Of a DNA stretch of 64,000 nucleotides, positions 42,086 to 51,271 are shown piece by piece. This stretch comes from Flavobacterium sp. N2038 (GTDB taxonomy: Bacteria; Bacteroidota; Bacteroidia; Flavobacteriales; Flavobacteriaceae), in assembly GCF_025947185.1 (NCBI RefSeq), contig NZ_CP110001.1:3906001-3970000 (forward strand). The letters are read 5' to 3'. Position 1 is the first letter of the stretch. Each line of letters begins with the position of its first letter. Position numbers and translations under genes: made by a program. The notes below the pieces were generated by a model, which ran no database searches, had not been told where the DNA came from, and was given only the letters and a program-made list of their open reading frames with translations.

Positions 42086-42124
42086 GTGGAAATTTTGGTA
42101 AGATAATCACCCAGAAGACAATAA
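42086..42124 (+). repeat. Duplicated gene end and spacer
   Basis: GTGGAAATTTTGGTAAGATAA (42086 on) and the following bases nearly repeat 41386-41428, which spans the last codons (WKFW stop) of the 240-aa gene and its spacer. About 36 of 42 positions agree. This looks like the scar of a lost second copy of that gene. Confidence 0.6.
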
Positions 42125-42125
42125 A

Positions 42126-42572
42126 ATGAAACAACTACTCAAACTTATAATTATTGCTTTTGCATTTATTCCAATTTTTGGATTTTCACAAACAAACAAA
42201 AACTACATTACTGTTGGTTATTCCAGCATTTGTTGCGGAACGCCATCAGAAAAACCTGTGATGGATTTTGTCAAAAATTTTGAAAAGAAAAACAAATTAA
42301 GACCATTCGAAATGTTTGTTGAAAATGGTTTAGGAAAAGAAGGCGAACACGCTTTTTATATTGGAATAGATAATTTGAAAAGTAGCCTTTTAAAATCTTT
42401 TCTAAACGGACTAAAAACTACAACTTCCAACCAAAATAAAAAACGTTCAAAAAACAGAGACGGATATGTAAATTTGGACGAAAACCTTACGTCAAATTCT
42501 ACCTTGAAAGACATAAAAGCCAAACCAAGAACCAGAATTAGTTCGCTGGAAGTTTATAATTATAAAAAATAA
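42126..42572 (+). CDS. Secreted small protein, unknown
   Basis: A 148-aa protein with a signal peptide (LLKLIIIAFAFIPIFGFSQ). The mature part begins NYITVGYSSICCGTPSEKP, has a helix PVMDFVKNFEKKNKLRPFE, and a lysine-rich C-terminus. The vicinal cysteines could form a disulfide or bind metal. It is the only exported product among the last four genes of this block. No family was recognised. Confidence 0.6.
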   Translation: MKQLLKLIIIAFAFIPIFGFSQTNKNYITVGYSSICCGTPSEKPVMDFVKNFEKKNKLRPFEMFVENGLGKEGEHAFYIGIDNLKSSLLKSFLNGLKTTTSNQNKKRSKNRDGYVNLDENLTSNSTLKDIKAKPRTRISSLEVYNYKK

Positions 42573-42671
42573 AATACCTATTTTCTCTTTGAAGTAAAAT
42601 GCAGTTAAAATCATATTCTGCCAACTTTGTCATTTTGACTGCAAGTCACTGATCACGGAAAAAAAACTTAG

Positions 42672-42687
42672 TCCCGAAGCTTCGGGA
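42672..42687. repeat. Perfect palindrome TCCCGAAGCTTCGGGA
   Basis: A 16-base perfect palindrome between convergent genes. A one-mismatch copy lies inside pabB at 33668-33683. The neighbouring GAACCTTTAAAAAAACC and GAACCTTTGAACC stretch is another common intergenic motif, related to AAGGTTCTAAG near 1790-1825. Confidence 0.7.
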
Positions 42688-42748
42688 TAGCAACTTAGAA
42701 CCTTTAAAAAAACCTTTTTCCCTTTGCTACTATGAACCTTTGAACCTC

Positions 42749-43207
42749 CTAAAAAGAAATCACCGTCGAATTTTTCACTTCACTAATCATAAACATACTT
42801 TGAGTACTTCCAATGTGCTGCAGCGAAGTTAATTTGGTTACTAAAAACTCGCGGTACGCTTCCATATCTTTTACCAATACTTTTAGAATATAATCGTAAT
42901 CCCCACTTACGTGATGACATTCTAAAACTTCATTTAGTTTGATGACTTCGCTCTCGAATTTGGTCAGGAATTCCTTTGTGTGCTGAATTAACTTTAAATG
43001 ACAGAACACTACAAATCCTTTTTCGATTTTAGACTTATCAACTAAGGCTACATAGTTTTTAATAATTCCTTCCCGCTCTAATTTTTTGATTCGTTCATAA
43101 ACGGCGGTTACAGATAAATTAAGTTTTAGAGATAATTCTTTGTTAGTCTTTTTACTGTCGGTTTGAAGTAAAACGAGAAGCTTTTTATCGATGGCGTCTA
43201 AAATCAT
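42749..43207 (-). CDS. Lrp/AsnC-family regulator
   Basis: A 152-aa regulator with an N-terminal helix-turn-helix (LDAIDKKLLVLLQTDSKKTN; LSVTAVYERIKKLEREGIIK) and a C-terminal RAM ligand-binding domain (VLECHHVSGDYDYILKVLV; THIGSTQ-like QHIGSTQSMFMI). Family members bind amino acids and wrap DNA as octamers. It is divergent from a methionine gamma-lyase-like gene with 257 bases between, the same arrangement as mdeR-mdeA of Pseudomonas putida. It probably controls that gene. Confidence 0.93.
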   Translation of the reverse strand: MILDAIDKKLLVLLQTDSKKTNKELSLKLNLSVTAVYERIKKLEREGIIKNYVALVDKSKIEKGFVVFCHLKLIQHTKEFLTKFESEVIKLNEVLECHHVSGDYDYILKVLVKDMEAYREFLVTKLTSLQHIGSTQSMFMISEVKNSTVISF

Positions 43208-43289
43208 TATAGTCGATGGTTTATAGTTAATAGCTGGTAGTTTCTTATAAGTGAAAGAAAATCTATTTAATTACTTTTTGCGAATCAAA

Positions 43290-43339
43290 TTTAGATTAAA
43301 AATCATAAAAATCACATTTTTATAATTTTAAAATCTAAA
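43290..43339. promoter_or_regulatory. 50-base imperfect palindrome between lrp-type and lyase genes
   Basis: TTTAGATT (43290-43297) pairs with AATCTAAA (43332-43339), and inside ATAAAAAT (43305-43312) pairs with ATTTTTAT (43316-43323). The very A/T-rich, extended dyad in a divergent Lrp-controlled spacer is a likely Lrp-type binding region. Confidence 0.5.
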
Positions 43340-43464
43340 TAATAGACAAACACTTGATTAATTTTCTAATTCAGTTTTATTTTGGATAAAGAAAAAGAGA
43401 TTCTATGTTCAATCAACTTGAAACCTGAAACCTTAAACTTGAAACAAAACAAAAACTAACTATA

Positions 43465-44667
43465 ATGAAAGACTTTAACCCTGCTGATAAAATTCAGGAT
43501 TTACAATATTTTGGCGAATTTGGTGGTGTAAACCCATCTATTTCAGATTCTTCTACTTATACTTTTCTATCGGCTAAAACAATGTTTGACACTTTTGAAG
43601 GAAACATGGAAGGCTGTTATTTGTATTCTCGTCATTCTTCACCTAGTAATTTATATTTAGATCAGGCTTTGGCAGCAATGGAAGGAACAGAAACAGCAAA
43701 TGTTTCGGCTTCAGGAATGGGAGCTATCACGCCTACTCTATTGCAATTATGCGGTGCAGGCGATCATATTGTTTCAAGTAGAACAATCTATGGCGGAACA
43801 TATGCCTTTTTAAAGAATTTCACTCCGCGTTTTGGCATTGAGACGAGCTTTGTTGACATTACAAAACTGGATGTTGTAGAAAAAGCTATCACTCCAAAAA
43901 CCAAAGTTTTGTATTGCGAAACCGTTAGTAATCCGTTATTGGAAGTAGCCAATATTGCTGGTTTAGCGCAAATAGCTAAAAAACACAATTTAAAATTAGT
44001 AGTCGATAATACATTTTCGCCTTTATCCGTTTCTCCGGCAAAACTAGGCGCTGATATTGTGATTCATAGTTTAACGAAATACATTAACGGAAGCAGTGAT
44101 ACTGTTGGTGGTGTAACTTGTGCATCGAAAGAATTTATCAATTCACTAAAGAATGTAAACAGTGGTGCGAGTATGCTTTTAGGACCAACAATGGACAGTT
44201 TGCGTTCTGCAAGTGTGATGAAAAATTTAAGAACACTTCATATTCGTATTAAGCAACACAGTCATAATGCACATTATCTGGCAGATCAGTTTGAGAAAGA
44301 CGGTTTGAAAACGGTTTATCCGGGATTAAAAAGTCACCCAAGCCATGAATTATACAAAACGATGATTAATCCTGAATATGGTTTTGGAGGAATGATGACA
44401 ATTGATGTGGGTTCTTTAGAAAAGGCCAATCAACTAATGGAGCTGATGCAAGACCGAAATTTGGGTTACCTCGCTGTAAGTTTAGGATTCTACAAAACAT
44501 TGTTTAGTGCACCGGGAACCTCAACTTCAAGTGAAATTCCTTTAGAAGAACAACACGAAATGGGATTAACGGATGGTTTGATTCGTTTTTCTATAGGTTT
44601 GGATAACGATATTGAGCGTACTTATAAAATGATGAAGGCTTGTATGGTTGAGCTTGGAATTTTATAG
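43465..44667 (+). CDS. Cys/Met-metabolism PLP enzyme, methionine gamma-lyase-like
   Basis: A 400-aa fold I PLP enzyme of the trans-sulfuration family (gamma-lyase, gamma-synthase, O-acylhomoserine sulfhydrylase). The PLP lysine lies in VIHSLTKYINGSSDTVGGV. The cofactor and substrate sites include YSRHSSPSNLYLDQALAAME, ASGMGAITPTLL, VVDNTFSPLS and the C-terminal RFSIGLD. The divergent Lrp-type gene favours a catabolic role, splitting methionine or homocysteine into a thiol, ammonia and 2-oxo acid. A cystathionine gamma-lyase or synthase role cannot be excluded from sequence. Confidence 0.85.
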   Translation: MKDFNPADKIQDLQYFGEFGGVNPSISDSSTYTFLSAKTMFDTFEGNMEGCYLYSRHSSPSNLYLDQALAAMEGTETANVSASGMGAITPTLLQLCGAGDHIVSSRTIYGGTYAFLKNFTPRFGIETSFVDITKLDVVEKAITPKTKVLYCETVSNPLLEVANIAGLAQIAKKHNLKLVVDNTFSPLSVSPAKLGADIVIHSLTKYINGSSDTVGGVTCASKEFINSLKNVNSGASMLLGPTMDSLRSASVMKNLRTLHIRIKQHSHNAHYLADQFEKDGLKTVYPGLKSHPSHELYKTMINPEYGFGGMMTIDVGSLEKANQLMELMQDRNLGYLAVSLGFYKTLFSAPGTSTSSEIPLEEQHEMGLTDGLIRFSIGLDNDIERTYKMMKACMVELGIL

Positions 44668-45201
44668 AGCTATTTCACAGAGACTTATAAAGTTTTCACG
44701 CAGATTAAAAATGATTTAAGCAGATGCTCGCAGATTTCATTCATAGCTAAATTCAAACTAAATCTGCCTTAATCTGCAATCCCGATAGCTATCGGGAGCG
44801 TGAAAAGAACTTTACGCCTTTGCGGCAAAAAAAAAACATAATCTGGGAGGCAAAAAAGTTTATACCTTCTTACAAAATCGCAACAATTCTTTATAAATAA
44901 ATTTGCAAGATTTTTTATTAGTTTGTTTGAAATCCGCTGGAGATCTTTTTCTCTAAGCGGATTTTTTTTGCTTTTTAAAAAATTCTTATCCATTCATTTA
45001 CAACAAATTAAAAACAGACCTGAATTATTCGCAAAAAAAATAACAAATTCCGCGAATAAAGTTTTTTTACTATTTGTTTCAGAAAAAGTTTTAAACACTA
45101 AAACGTTGTAGTCACTGAACTTCAGATTATTACATAATTTCAATGTTAATTAAATATACTTTTATCAAAAAAATAACCACTTAACTAACTAAAATGAAAT
45201 T
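44668..45201. other. Intergenic region with repeats and a possible short transcript
   Basis: About 530 bases. It holds the TCACGCAGATTAAAAATGA-type repeat (44697 on), the palindrome TCCCGATAGCTATCGGGA (44780-44797), and its companion CTTTACGCCTTTGCGGC. Further on is a promoter-terminator pair (listed separately). The GH57 promoter should lie within the last 200 bases, but no convincing match was found. Confidence 0.5.
44898..44972 (+). ncRNA. Candidate short RNA or attenuator upstream of GH57 gene
   Basis: TAAATTTG (44898-44905) could be a promoter box. About 25 bases later AAATCCGCT (44930-44938) pairs with AGCGGATTT (44956-44964), with an inner GGAGA/TCTCT stem, followed by eight T. The transcript would be only about 60 bases. 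No good TTG partner lies upstream, so this may instead be the end of a longer leader. It is more than 200 bases before the GH57 start. Confidence 0.35.
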
Positions 45202-48200
45202 ATGAAGAAAAACCTACTTTTGTTGTATGCCCTGGTACTTCCCTTTGCTTTTTTGCAGGCACAAGTGAATACTTCTTATTTATGGCATCTCCATCAGCCC
45301 ACTTATTGGGGCGATGTGAGTAAAAAAAATCCTAACCGATACCAAATTGTAAAAGAGTCACAAGACCTGAAACTTTCGGGAGCGAATAATGATAAAAACG
45401 GACTGGCTCATCCTACAAATAATCTTGAGGAAATTTTTGGAACCGGAGATCGTGTTGCTGCTTATCAGTTTGCTCCAAAAAATGCTATTAATTCTATTCG
45501 TGATTTAGCAAAAGCCGGAGCGCAAATTACATACGGAGGATCCTTGATGGAAAATGTAAATGAACTTGCACAAGCTAATCAATGGGGATATTCGAATTCC
45601 TGGACTCAAAACATTAAAGATGCAAAGTCATGGAAAACTTCTAGCGGGTTCTCGCGCATGGAAGTTGTTTCTTTTACAATGCATCACGCTCTTTCGCCAT
45701 TATTAAGCGACGAGGCACTAAAGAAAGAAATTAAAGCACATCAATATTACAGTGCTCAATTATTTGGAACGCACGACTCTAAAGGATATTGGCCAGCTGA
45801 ATGTGCTTTTTCTGAACGAATTATAAAAACCCTGACGGAGTGCGGAATCGAATGGTCTGTAATTGCCAACAGCCATTTATCCAGAACGCTGGCTGATTAT
45901 CCTGTAAAATATGGCTCAGGTGGAACTATGTGTGATGTTCCTAACAAAGCAGACCAGGTAGAAACTATAGGCGGTACATGGTTTTCTGCACAAAAAGATG
46001 CTCGCGGAGGACAGTTTGCTGTTCCTTACTCTTATCTTCCTTATAAAGCAAAATATGTTGATCCGGAAACTGCTCAGGAATATAAAATTACTGTAGTTCC
46101 TATGGCTGATTACGAAAGTTATGAAGATGGTTACGCTACGATTGGCACCTCGTTAATTGCTCCAATTGTTGCAAAAGCATCGACTTCGCCAAGACCTCCA
46201 TTAGTTTTATTTGCGCATGATGGAGATAATGCCTGGGGCGGTGGCTCATCGTATTACAACGAATCGGTTACAGGGTTTTCGCATGCATCTGCTGCCAATG
46301 GAAACATCCCAACTACAATACCACAATACCTGAGTGACAATCCTGTTCCTGAATCGGCGGTTGTGCACGTTGAAGATGGTGCGTGGGTAAATGCAGATGG
46401 AGATTTTGGGCATCCTCAATTTACAAATTGGTTATGGCCGTTTTTTGATCCGGTCTCTAAAAAATTCAATCCAAATGGCTGGACAGAAGATATGATGAAT
46501 CAGGCTATTACTACTGCCGGAGAAAATCACGCTATCATGGCAGAACAACTGGAAGGCAACAACTTAAGAATGAGTGAAATTGTAAATCCAACATCTGCAG
46601 TGAGTCCTGCTGAAAAAGCATGGCATTTTTTGATGGCTGGATATGATAGTGGAAATGCATATTACGGTCTGGCAGAAGATCTGGAAATTAAAACCACACT
46701 AGCCGTTAACAGATGCGTGCAATATGCAAAACCTACTCTGGATGCGCATCCGGGTGTCGATGCTACAAAACCTTCTGTTTTTATTCCGCAGCGCTGGCCT
46801 TATAATCCGGGAGAAAAAGGATACGGTGCGCCTTATGCTTATAAAGACTTCCTGAATTCGGCAGATTTTACAGTTTATACTTTTGCCTATGATGTAAGCG
46901 GAATTGAAAAATCTGAATTAAAATACAGAATTGATGTTGACGGAAAAAACAATCTAAGTTCTAACCAAAATGAAACTTATGCGGGAGGCAGCGAAGTAGG
47001 AAGCTGGATATCGTTGCCAATGGCGGAAAGAGTTTTCCCTAAAGGGAATGTGACTAATAGTACGCAAGCTGATTTATATATGCTTCCGGACGTAATTGCT
47101 AATCAATATTCGGCAGAAATTGCAGGCATATCAGAAAAGCTGTTAGACTATTATGTTGAAGTAACGGATAAAAAAGGAAACATAACCAAATCTAAAATTC
47201 AGCATGTATGGGTTGGAAAAAACCTGGATGTTGCACCAAAAATTGCTTTTACGCCAGACACCGGCAATTCTACCACTGCAATTGATGTAACGATTACCGC
47301 TACAGACAGTACAGACCCAAAACCAAAATTGTATTATACTACTGATGGTTCTGCACCAACGCTTACTTCACCATTTGTAGAATCTACTAAAACAATCAAC
47401 GTTACGCAAACAACAACGATAAAAGCATTTGCAGTAGACAAAGACGGAAATCAATCTGATATCGTGACTAAAACATACACAATTGGAGCGATTCCTGAAT
47501 TTACAGTATATTTTAAAAAACCGGCTAATTGGAATTCAGCTGTAAAAGTTTATTACTGGCTTCCAACGGGAACTGCTCCTGCAGTGACTTATCCGGGAGT
47601 GGCCATGACTCAGGATTGTGGAGATTGGTATAAATATACTTTTCCGTCAACAGTAACAGCTTCTAATTTATTATTTAATGATGGTACTTTAAAAACTGCC
47701 GATTTGAATGCTACTGGCGGAATTAAATATTATGATGGCGCATGGTTAAGCGCAGAACCTTTAAACAGATGTCCTTCGGTAGCTCCTGATTTTACTTTTT
47801 CGCAGGCTGGAGGAACTTTTACAACGGGAACAACTGTAAATCTTACATTAACTGCAAACGAGAGTACTTCAACTATATATTATACTTTAGACGGAACGGT
47901 TCCAACAACAGCTTCAACTTCTGCAGTTGGCTCTAAAACTATTGCAATAACAAGCACAACTACACTTAAAGCTTTTGTAAAAAATGCTGCCGGAGCAGTT
48001 TCTGCTGTAAAAACAGAAAACTATACTTTTAGTACACCGACCACTTTTACTGTATATTTTAAAAAACCAACTAACTGGGGTTCTGCCATAAAAATTTATT
48101 ATTGGTCACCAACCGGAACTGCTCCCGCTGTAACCTATCCGGGAGTTGTAATGACTCAGGATTGCGGAGATTGGTATGCTTATACATTCCCATCGACAGT

Positions 48201-49125
48201 AAGTGCTTCAAATTTGTTGTTTAATGATGGTAATCTAAAAACAGGGGATTTAAGCACTACTGCAGGGATTAAATATTATGACTCAGGCTGGTTAAGCGCT
48301 GAACCTGCAAACAGATGTCCTGTTATCGCTCCTGATTTTACAAATTCTAAAACTGGCGGTACTTTTACGACGGGAACTACGGTAAATGTTGTTTTAACTG
48401 CAAATGCGACAACCTCAACGATTTATTACACTTTAGACGGAACAACTCCTACTACAAGTTCAGCCTCGGCTATTGGCACAAAATCATTTGCTTTTACTGC
48501 AAACACAACTTTAAAAGCTTTCGTAGTCAATACTGCCGGAGTTTCATCAGCAGTCAAAACGGAAGTTTATACTTTTACTGCAGTTCCAACGCTTACGGTA
48601 TATTTTAAACCTCCAACAAACTGGACTGGTGTTCCAAAAGTACATTACTGGAATGCTGTTCCATCGGGAAGTGCGGCAAATACAACCTGGCCAGGCGTTG
48701 CAATGACTGCCGATACAAATGGCTTTTATAAATACACCATTACTGGTCCAACTGCTATAAATGTAATTTTTAACAATGGTTCTAGTGGTTCTGCTAATCA
48801 GACTGCCGATTTACTAAACAAGACAGATGGCTATTCTTATACATGGGGTTCAACTACTTCTAAAATGGCTGTAAATACTGAGACTGAGGAAACACAAACT
48901 TATGCAGTACGTCTGTACCCAAATCCTGTTGAACAAACCTTGCAAATAAACTCCACTATTCCGATAAGCGAATACAGTATTATTTCGGCACAAGGAAGTA
49001 TTGTTCAGGAAGGAAAATCTAATACAAGTACGATTGATGTAAGTCGATTAAGCAAGGGACTTTATTTTATTACTATCAGATTGGAAAATGGTGTGGAAAC
49101 CATGCAAAAGATTATCAAAAAATAA
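45202..49125 (+). CDS. Secreted GH57 amylase with CBM26 and CHB_HEX repeats and T9SS tail
   Basis: A 1307-aa secreted glycoside hydrolase. Signal peptide 1-21; GH57 catalytic domain with W28-HLHQP33, nucleophile E200 in GYWPAECAFSE, and the acid region HDGDNAWGGGSSYY near 339-352. From about 679, three FN3/CHB_HEX-type modules (LYYTTDGSAPT, IYYTLDGTVPT, IYYTLDGTTPT) alternate with three CBM26-type starch-binding modules (starting about 767, 949 and 1131; VYFKKPANW, VYFKKPTNW, VYFKPPTNW). The last 70 residues (RLYPNPVEQTLQI to MQKIIKK) are a type A T9SS sorting domain. It should act on starch or related alpha-glucans at the cell surface or outside. The internal repeats are near 540 bases at DNA level. 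Confidence 0.93.
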   Translation: MKKNLLLLYALVLPFAFLQAQVNTSYLWHLHQPTYWGDVSKKNPNRYQIVKESQDLKLSGANNDKNGLAHPTNNLEEIFGTGDRVAAYQFAPKNAINSIRDLAKAGAQITYGGSLMENVNELAQANQWGYSNSWTQNIKDAKSWKTSSGFSRMEVVSFTMHHALSPLLSDEALKKEIKAHQYYSAQLFGTHDSKGYWPAECAFSERIIKTLTECGIEWSVIANSHLSRTLADYPVKYGSGGTMCDVPNKADQVETIGGTWFSAQKDARGGQFAVPYSYLPYKAKYVDPETAQEYKITVVPMADYESYEDGYATIGTSLIAPIVAKASTSPRPPLVLFAHDGDNAWGGGSSYYNESVTGFSHASAANGNIPTTIPQYLSDNPVPESAVVHVEDGAWVNADGDFGHPQFTNWLWPFFDPVSKKFNPNGWTEDMMNQAITTAGENHAIMAEQLEGNNLRMSEIVNPTSAVSPAEKAWHFLMAGYDSGNAYYGLAEDLEIKTTLAVNRCVQYAKPTLDAHPGVDATKPSVFIPQRWPYNPGEKGYGAPYAYKDFLNSADFTVYTFAYDVSGIEKSELKYRIDVDGKNNLSSNQNETYAGGSEVGSWISLPMAERVFPKGNVTNSTQADLYMLPDVIANQYSAEIAGISEKLLDYYVEVTDKKGNITKSKIQHVWVGKNLDVAPKIAFTPDTGNSTTAIDVTITATDSTDPKPKLYYTTDGSAPTLTSPFVESTKTINVTQTTTIKAFAVDKDGNQSDIVTKTYTIGAIPEFTVYFKKPANWNSAVKVYYWLPTGTAPAVTYPGVAMTQDCGDWYKYTFPSTVTASNLLFNDGTLKTADLNATGGIKYYDGAWLSAEPLNRCPSVAPDFTFSQAGGTFTTGTTVNLTLTANESTSTIYYTLDGTVPTTASTSAVGSKTIAITSTTTLKAFVKNAAGAVSAVKTENYTFSTPTTFTVYFKKPTNWGSAIKIYYWSPTGTAPAVTYPGVVMTQDCGDWYAYTFPSTVSASNLLFNDGNLKTGDLSTTAGIKYYDSGWLSAEPANRCPVIAPDFTNSKTGGTFTTGTTVNVVLTANATTSTIYYTLDGTTPTTSSASAIGTKSFAFTANTTLKAFVVNTAGVSSAVKTEVYTFTAVPTLTVYFKPPTNWTGVPKVHYWNAVPSGSAANTTWPGVAMTADTNGFYKYTITGPTAINVIFNNGSSGSANQTADLLNKTDGYSYTWGSTTSKMAVNTETEETQTYAVRLYPNPVEQTLQINSTIPISEYSIISAQGSIVQEGKSNTSTIDVSRLSKGLYFITIRLENGVETMQKIIKK

Positions 49126-49155
49126 AGTTTTTTAAGTCTTTATTGAAGAAAGAAA

Positions 49156-49190
49156 AAAGCCGTTCTGAATTTCAGAACGGCTTTCTGTTT
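49156..49190 (+). terminator. Terminator of GH57 gene
   Basis: AAAGCCGTTCTGA (49156-49168) pairs with TCAGAACGGCTTT (49172-49184), then TCTGTTT. Confidence 0.85.
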
Positions 49191-49207
49191 AGAAGATTTT
49201 AATTTTT

Positions 49208-49316
49208 TACCGCCACGAATTCACAAATTTTTAGATTATTAATTCGTGAATTCGTGGCGGAAAACTTTACACAAAATAAAAAACCGTTCTGAACAATTCA
49301 GAACGGCTTTTATTTA
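49208..49316. repeat. CCGCCACGAATTCAC palindrome and terminator of the permease gene
   Basis: CCGCCACGAATTCAC (from 49210) pairs with GTGAATTCGTGGCGG (to about 49261), a complete member of the GCCACGAATT repeat family. CCGTTCTGAA (49284-49293) with TTCAGAACGG (49297-49306) is a second hairpin of nearly the same sequence as the one at 49156, probably ending the minus-strand permease transcript. Confidence 0.75.
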
Positions 49317-49339
49317 TCACTTCTTATAATAGACAACCT

Positions 49340-51271
49340 CTAACTTTCAGGTGTATTCAGTTTACTATTTTTTCGGCTATATGTAAAGTAGATCAATAAT
49401 CCGATTAATAACCAAATTGTGAAATAAATCCAGTTCCAAACACTTAATTCGGCCATCATGTAAAGACAGCAGATTAATCCTAAAAGCGGAATCAGTGAAA
49501 GATTTTTTCTGAAAGCCCAAACCGTTAATCCGGCTAAAACCAATAAGAAAATCCACATTGGAATTTTGTGTTTAAACAAACTAAACCCTGATTCGTATTT
49601 TGCCGAATCACTAATTGGCAATCCTTTTACAACCTCAGCATATTTAACCTCATCATCTTGATATTGGCTTAATAAATGTTCCAAATCTGAAGTCTCAGAA
49701 GTTTTATTATTTACATCAACGCTTTTTAAATAATTGAAAACTTTTTCAGAATCTTCTTTATTTAATGATGTTACAATTGTTGTCGCATCAAAAGTCTGCG
49801 CCTCGTTATTAATAAAAGCCATTGTCGCTTTATTATTGAATGCAAAAGCATAATACAATCCAACAATAATTAAAGCAGGAAGTATATATTTTGAATTCAC
49901 ATAAGGTGTTTTGAATTTTCCTCTTGGAATATCCGGTTTGTTCTGCAATACCAAAACTCCCGCACAAACCAATACAAAGGCAAACAAAGTTCCGATACTG
50001 CATAAATCTGTAACCATTGTCAGGTTTAAAAATAAAGCCGGTACTGCTACCACAAAACCAGTTACTATAGTTGCAAAAGACGGTGTTTTGAATTTTGGGT
50101 GTACTGTAGAAAATTTCTTTGGTAATAAACCGTCACGGCTCATACTCATCCAGATACGAGGCTGTCCCATCTGAAAAACCAATAAAACACTTGCCATTGC
50201 AATTACTGCACTTACAGCAATAATTCCGGACATCCATTTTAAGTGTAATTTATCAAAAACAAATGCAAGCGGATCACCCACATTTAATTCGCTATAACGT
50301 ACCATTCCGGTTAAAACCAAAGCAATGGCAATATATAAAAGTGTACAGATAATAATTGCCCACATCATTCCGCGTGGTAAATCACGTTGCGGATTTTTAC
50401 ATTCTTCTGCAGTAGTCGAAATAGCATCAAAACCAATATAAGCAAAGAAAACTGCCGAAACTCCTTTTAAAACTCCGCCAACTCCATTTGGTGCAAAAGG
50501 ATCCCAGTTTGCTGTATCTACATAAAATATACCAACAGCAATAACCAAAAGTACAATACAAAGTTTTACAACTACCATTGCGTTACTCGCATTACGAGAT
50601 TCTTTCATTCCTCTGTAAACCAAAGCTGTGATTAAAATAATGATAAACAAAGCAGGCAAATCGGCTACAAAATGAAAAGAACCAATTGTTGGTGCTGTTG
50701 TCCATGCTGTATAAGAAGCCTGTAATGATGCACTTAAGTTTTCGAATGATTTTCCGCCATGCATTAAAGCTGTAGCATCATTAAATCCGTTTGAAGCTGT
50801 TAGGTAATCCATCTGAATCCATTGTGGTAAATGGATTCCTCCACTCTGGAGCAGCGTGGTAAAATAATCGCTCCAGGATATTGCGACCGTTATGTTTCCA
50901 ACGGCATATTCCATAATTAATGCCCAACCAATAATCCAGGCAATGAGTTCCCCAAAAGCAACATACGAGTACGTATAAGCACTTCCTGAAACCGGAACCA
51001 TTGAAGCAAATTCTGCATAAGCAAAAGCAGCAAAACTACATGCCAGTGCTGTAAACAAAAACAAGAAGATTACCGCCGGACCTCCATCTGCACTAGCTTT
51101 TCCGATTGTACTAAAAATACCGGCTCCAACGATTGCTGCAATTCCAAAAGCAGTTAAATCTCTGGTTGTTAAATGCTTTCCTAATGCATTATGACCGTCT
51201 GCTTCGTTTTTTGCAACTTGTTTCAGAATATCCTGTACCGTTTTCTTTCGGAATAAACCTGATAATGCCAT
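49340..51271 (-). CDS. APC-family amino-acid permease
   Basis: A 643-aa inner-membrane transporter. The N-terminal motif (LTAFGIAAIVGAGIFSTIG) and later FFAYIGFDAISTTAEECKNPQRDLPRG are typical of cationic amino-acid transporters of the APC superfamily. About 12-14 membrane helices are visible. A soluble insert of about 90 residues (around 480-570, KEDSEKVFNYLKSVDVNNKT) between the last helix groups is a feature seen in Bacteroidota members. Substrate is unknown, with basic amino acids the best guess. Monocistronic. Confidence 0.9.
   Translation of the reverse strand: MALSGLFRKKTVQDILKQVAKNEADGHNALGKHLTTRDLTAFGIAAIVGAGIFSTIGKASADGGPAVIFLFLFTALACSFAAFAYAEFASMVPVSGSAYTYSYVAFGELIAWIIGWALIMEYAVGNITVAISWSDYFTTLLQSGGIHLPQWIQMDYLTASNGFNDATALMHGGKSFENLSASLQASYTAWTTAPTIGSFHFVADLPALFIIILITALVYRGMKESRNASNAMVVVKLCIVLLVIAVGIFYVDTANWDPFAPNGVGGVLKGVSAVFFAYIGFDAISTTAEECKNPQRDLPRGMMWAIIICTLLYIAIALVLTGMVRYSELNVGDPLAFVFDKLHLKWMSGIIAVSAVIAMASVLLVFQMGQPRIWMSMSRDGLLPKKFSTVHPKFKTPSFATIVTGFVVAVPALFLNLTMVTDLCSIGTLFAFVLVCAGVLVLQNKPDIPRGKFKTPYVNSKYILPALIIVGLYYAFAFNNKATMAFINNEAQTFDATTIVTSLNKEDSEKVFNYLKSVDVNNKTSETSDLEHLLSQYQDDEVKYAEVVKGLPISDSAKYESGFSLFKHKIPMWIFLLVLAGLTVWAFRKNLSLIPLLGLICCLYMMAELSVWNWIYFTIWLLIGLLIYFTYSRKNSKLNTPES

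Noticed and set aside
42057..42128. 24-codon open frame starting ATGACAGTTTTG
   Set aside because: It is composed mostly of the duplicated spacer and runs into the next start codon; no sign of being translated.
47500..48590. Direct repeats of about 540 bases as a mobile element or tandem array
   Set aside because: They encode the alternating CHB_HEX and CBM26 modules of the amylase and are explained by domain duplication.
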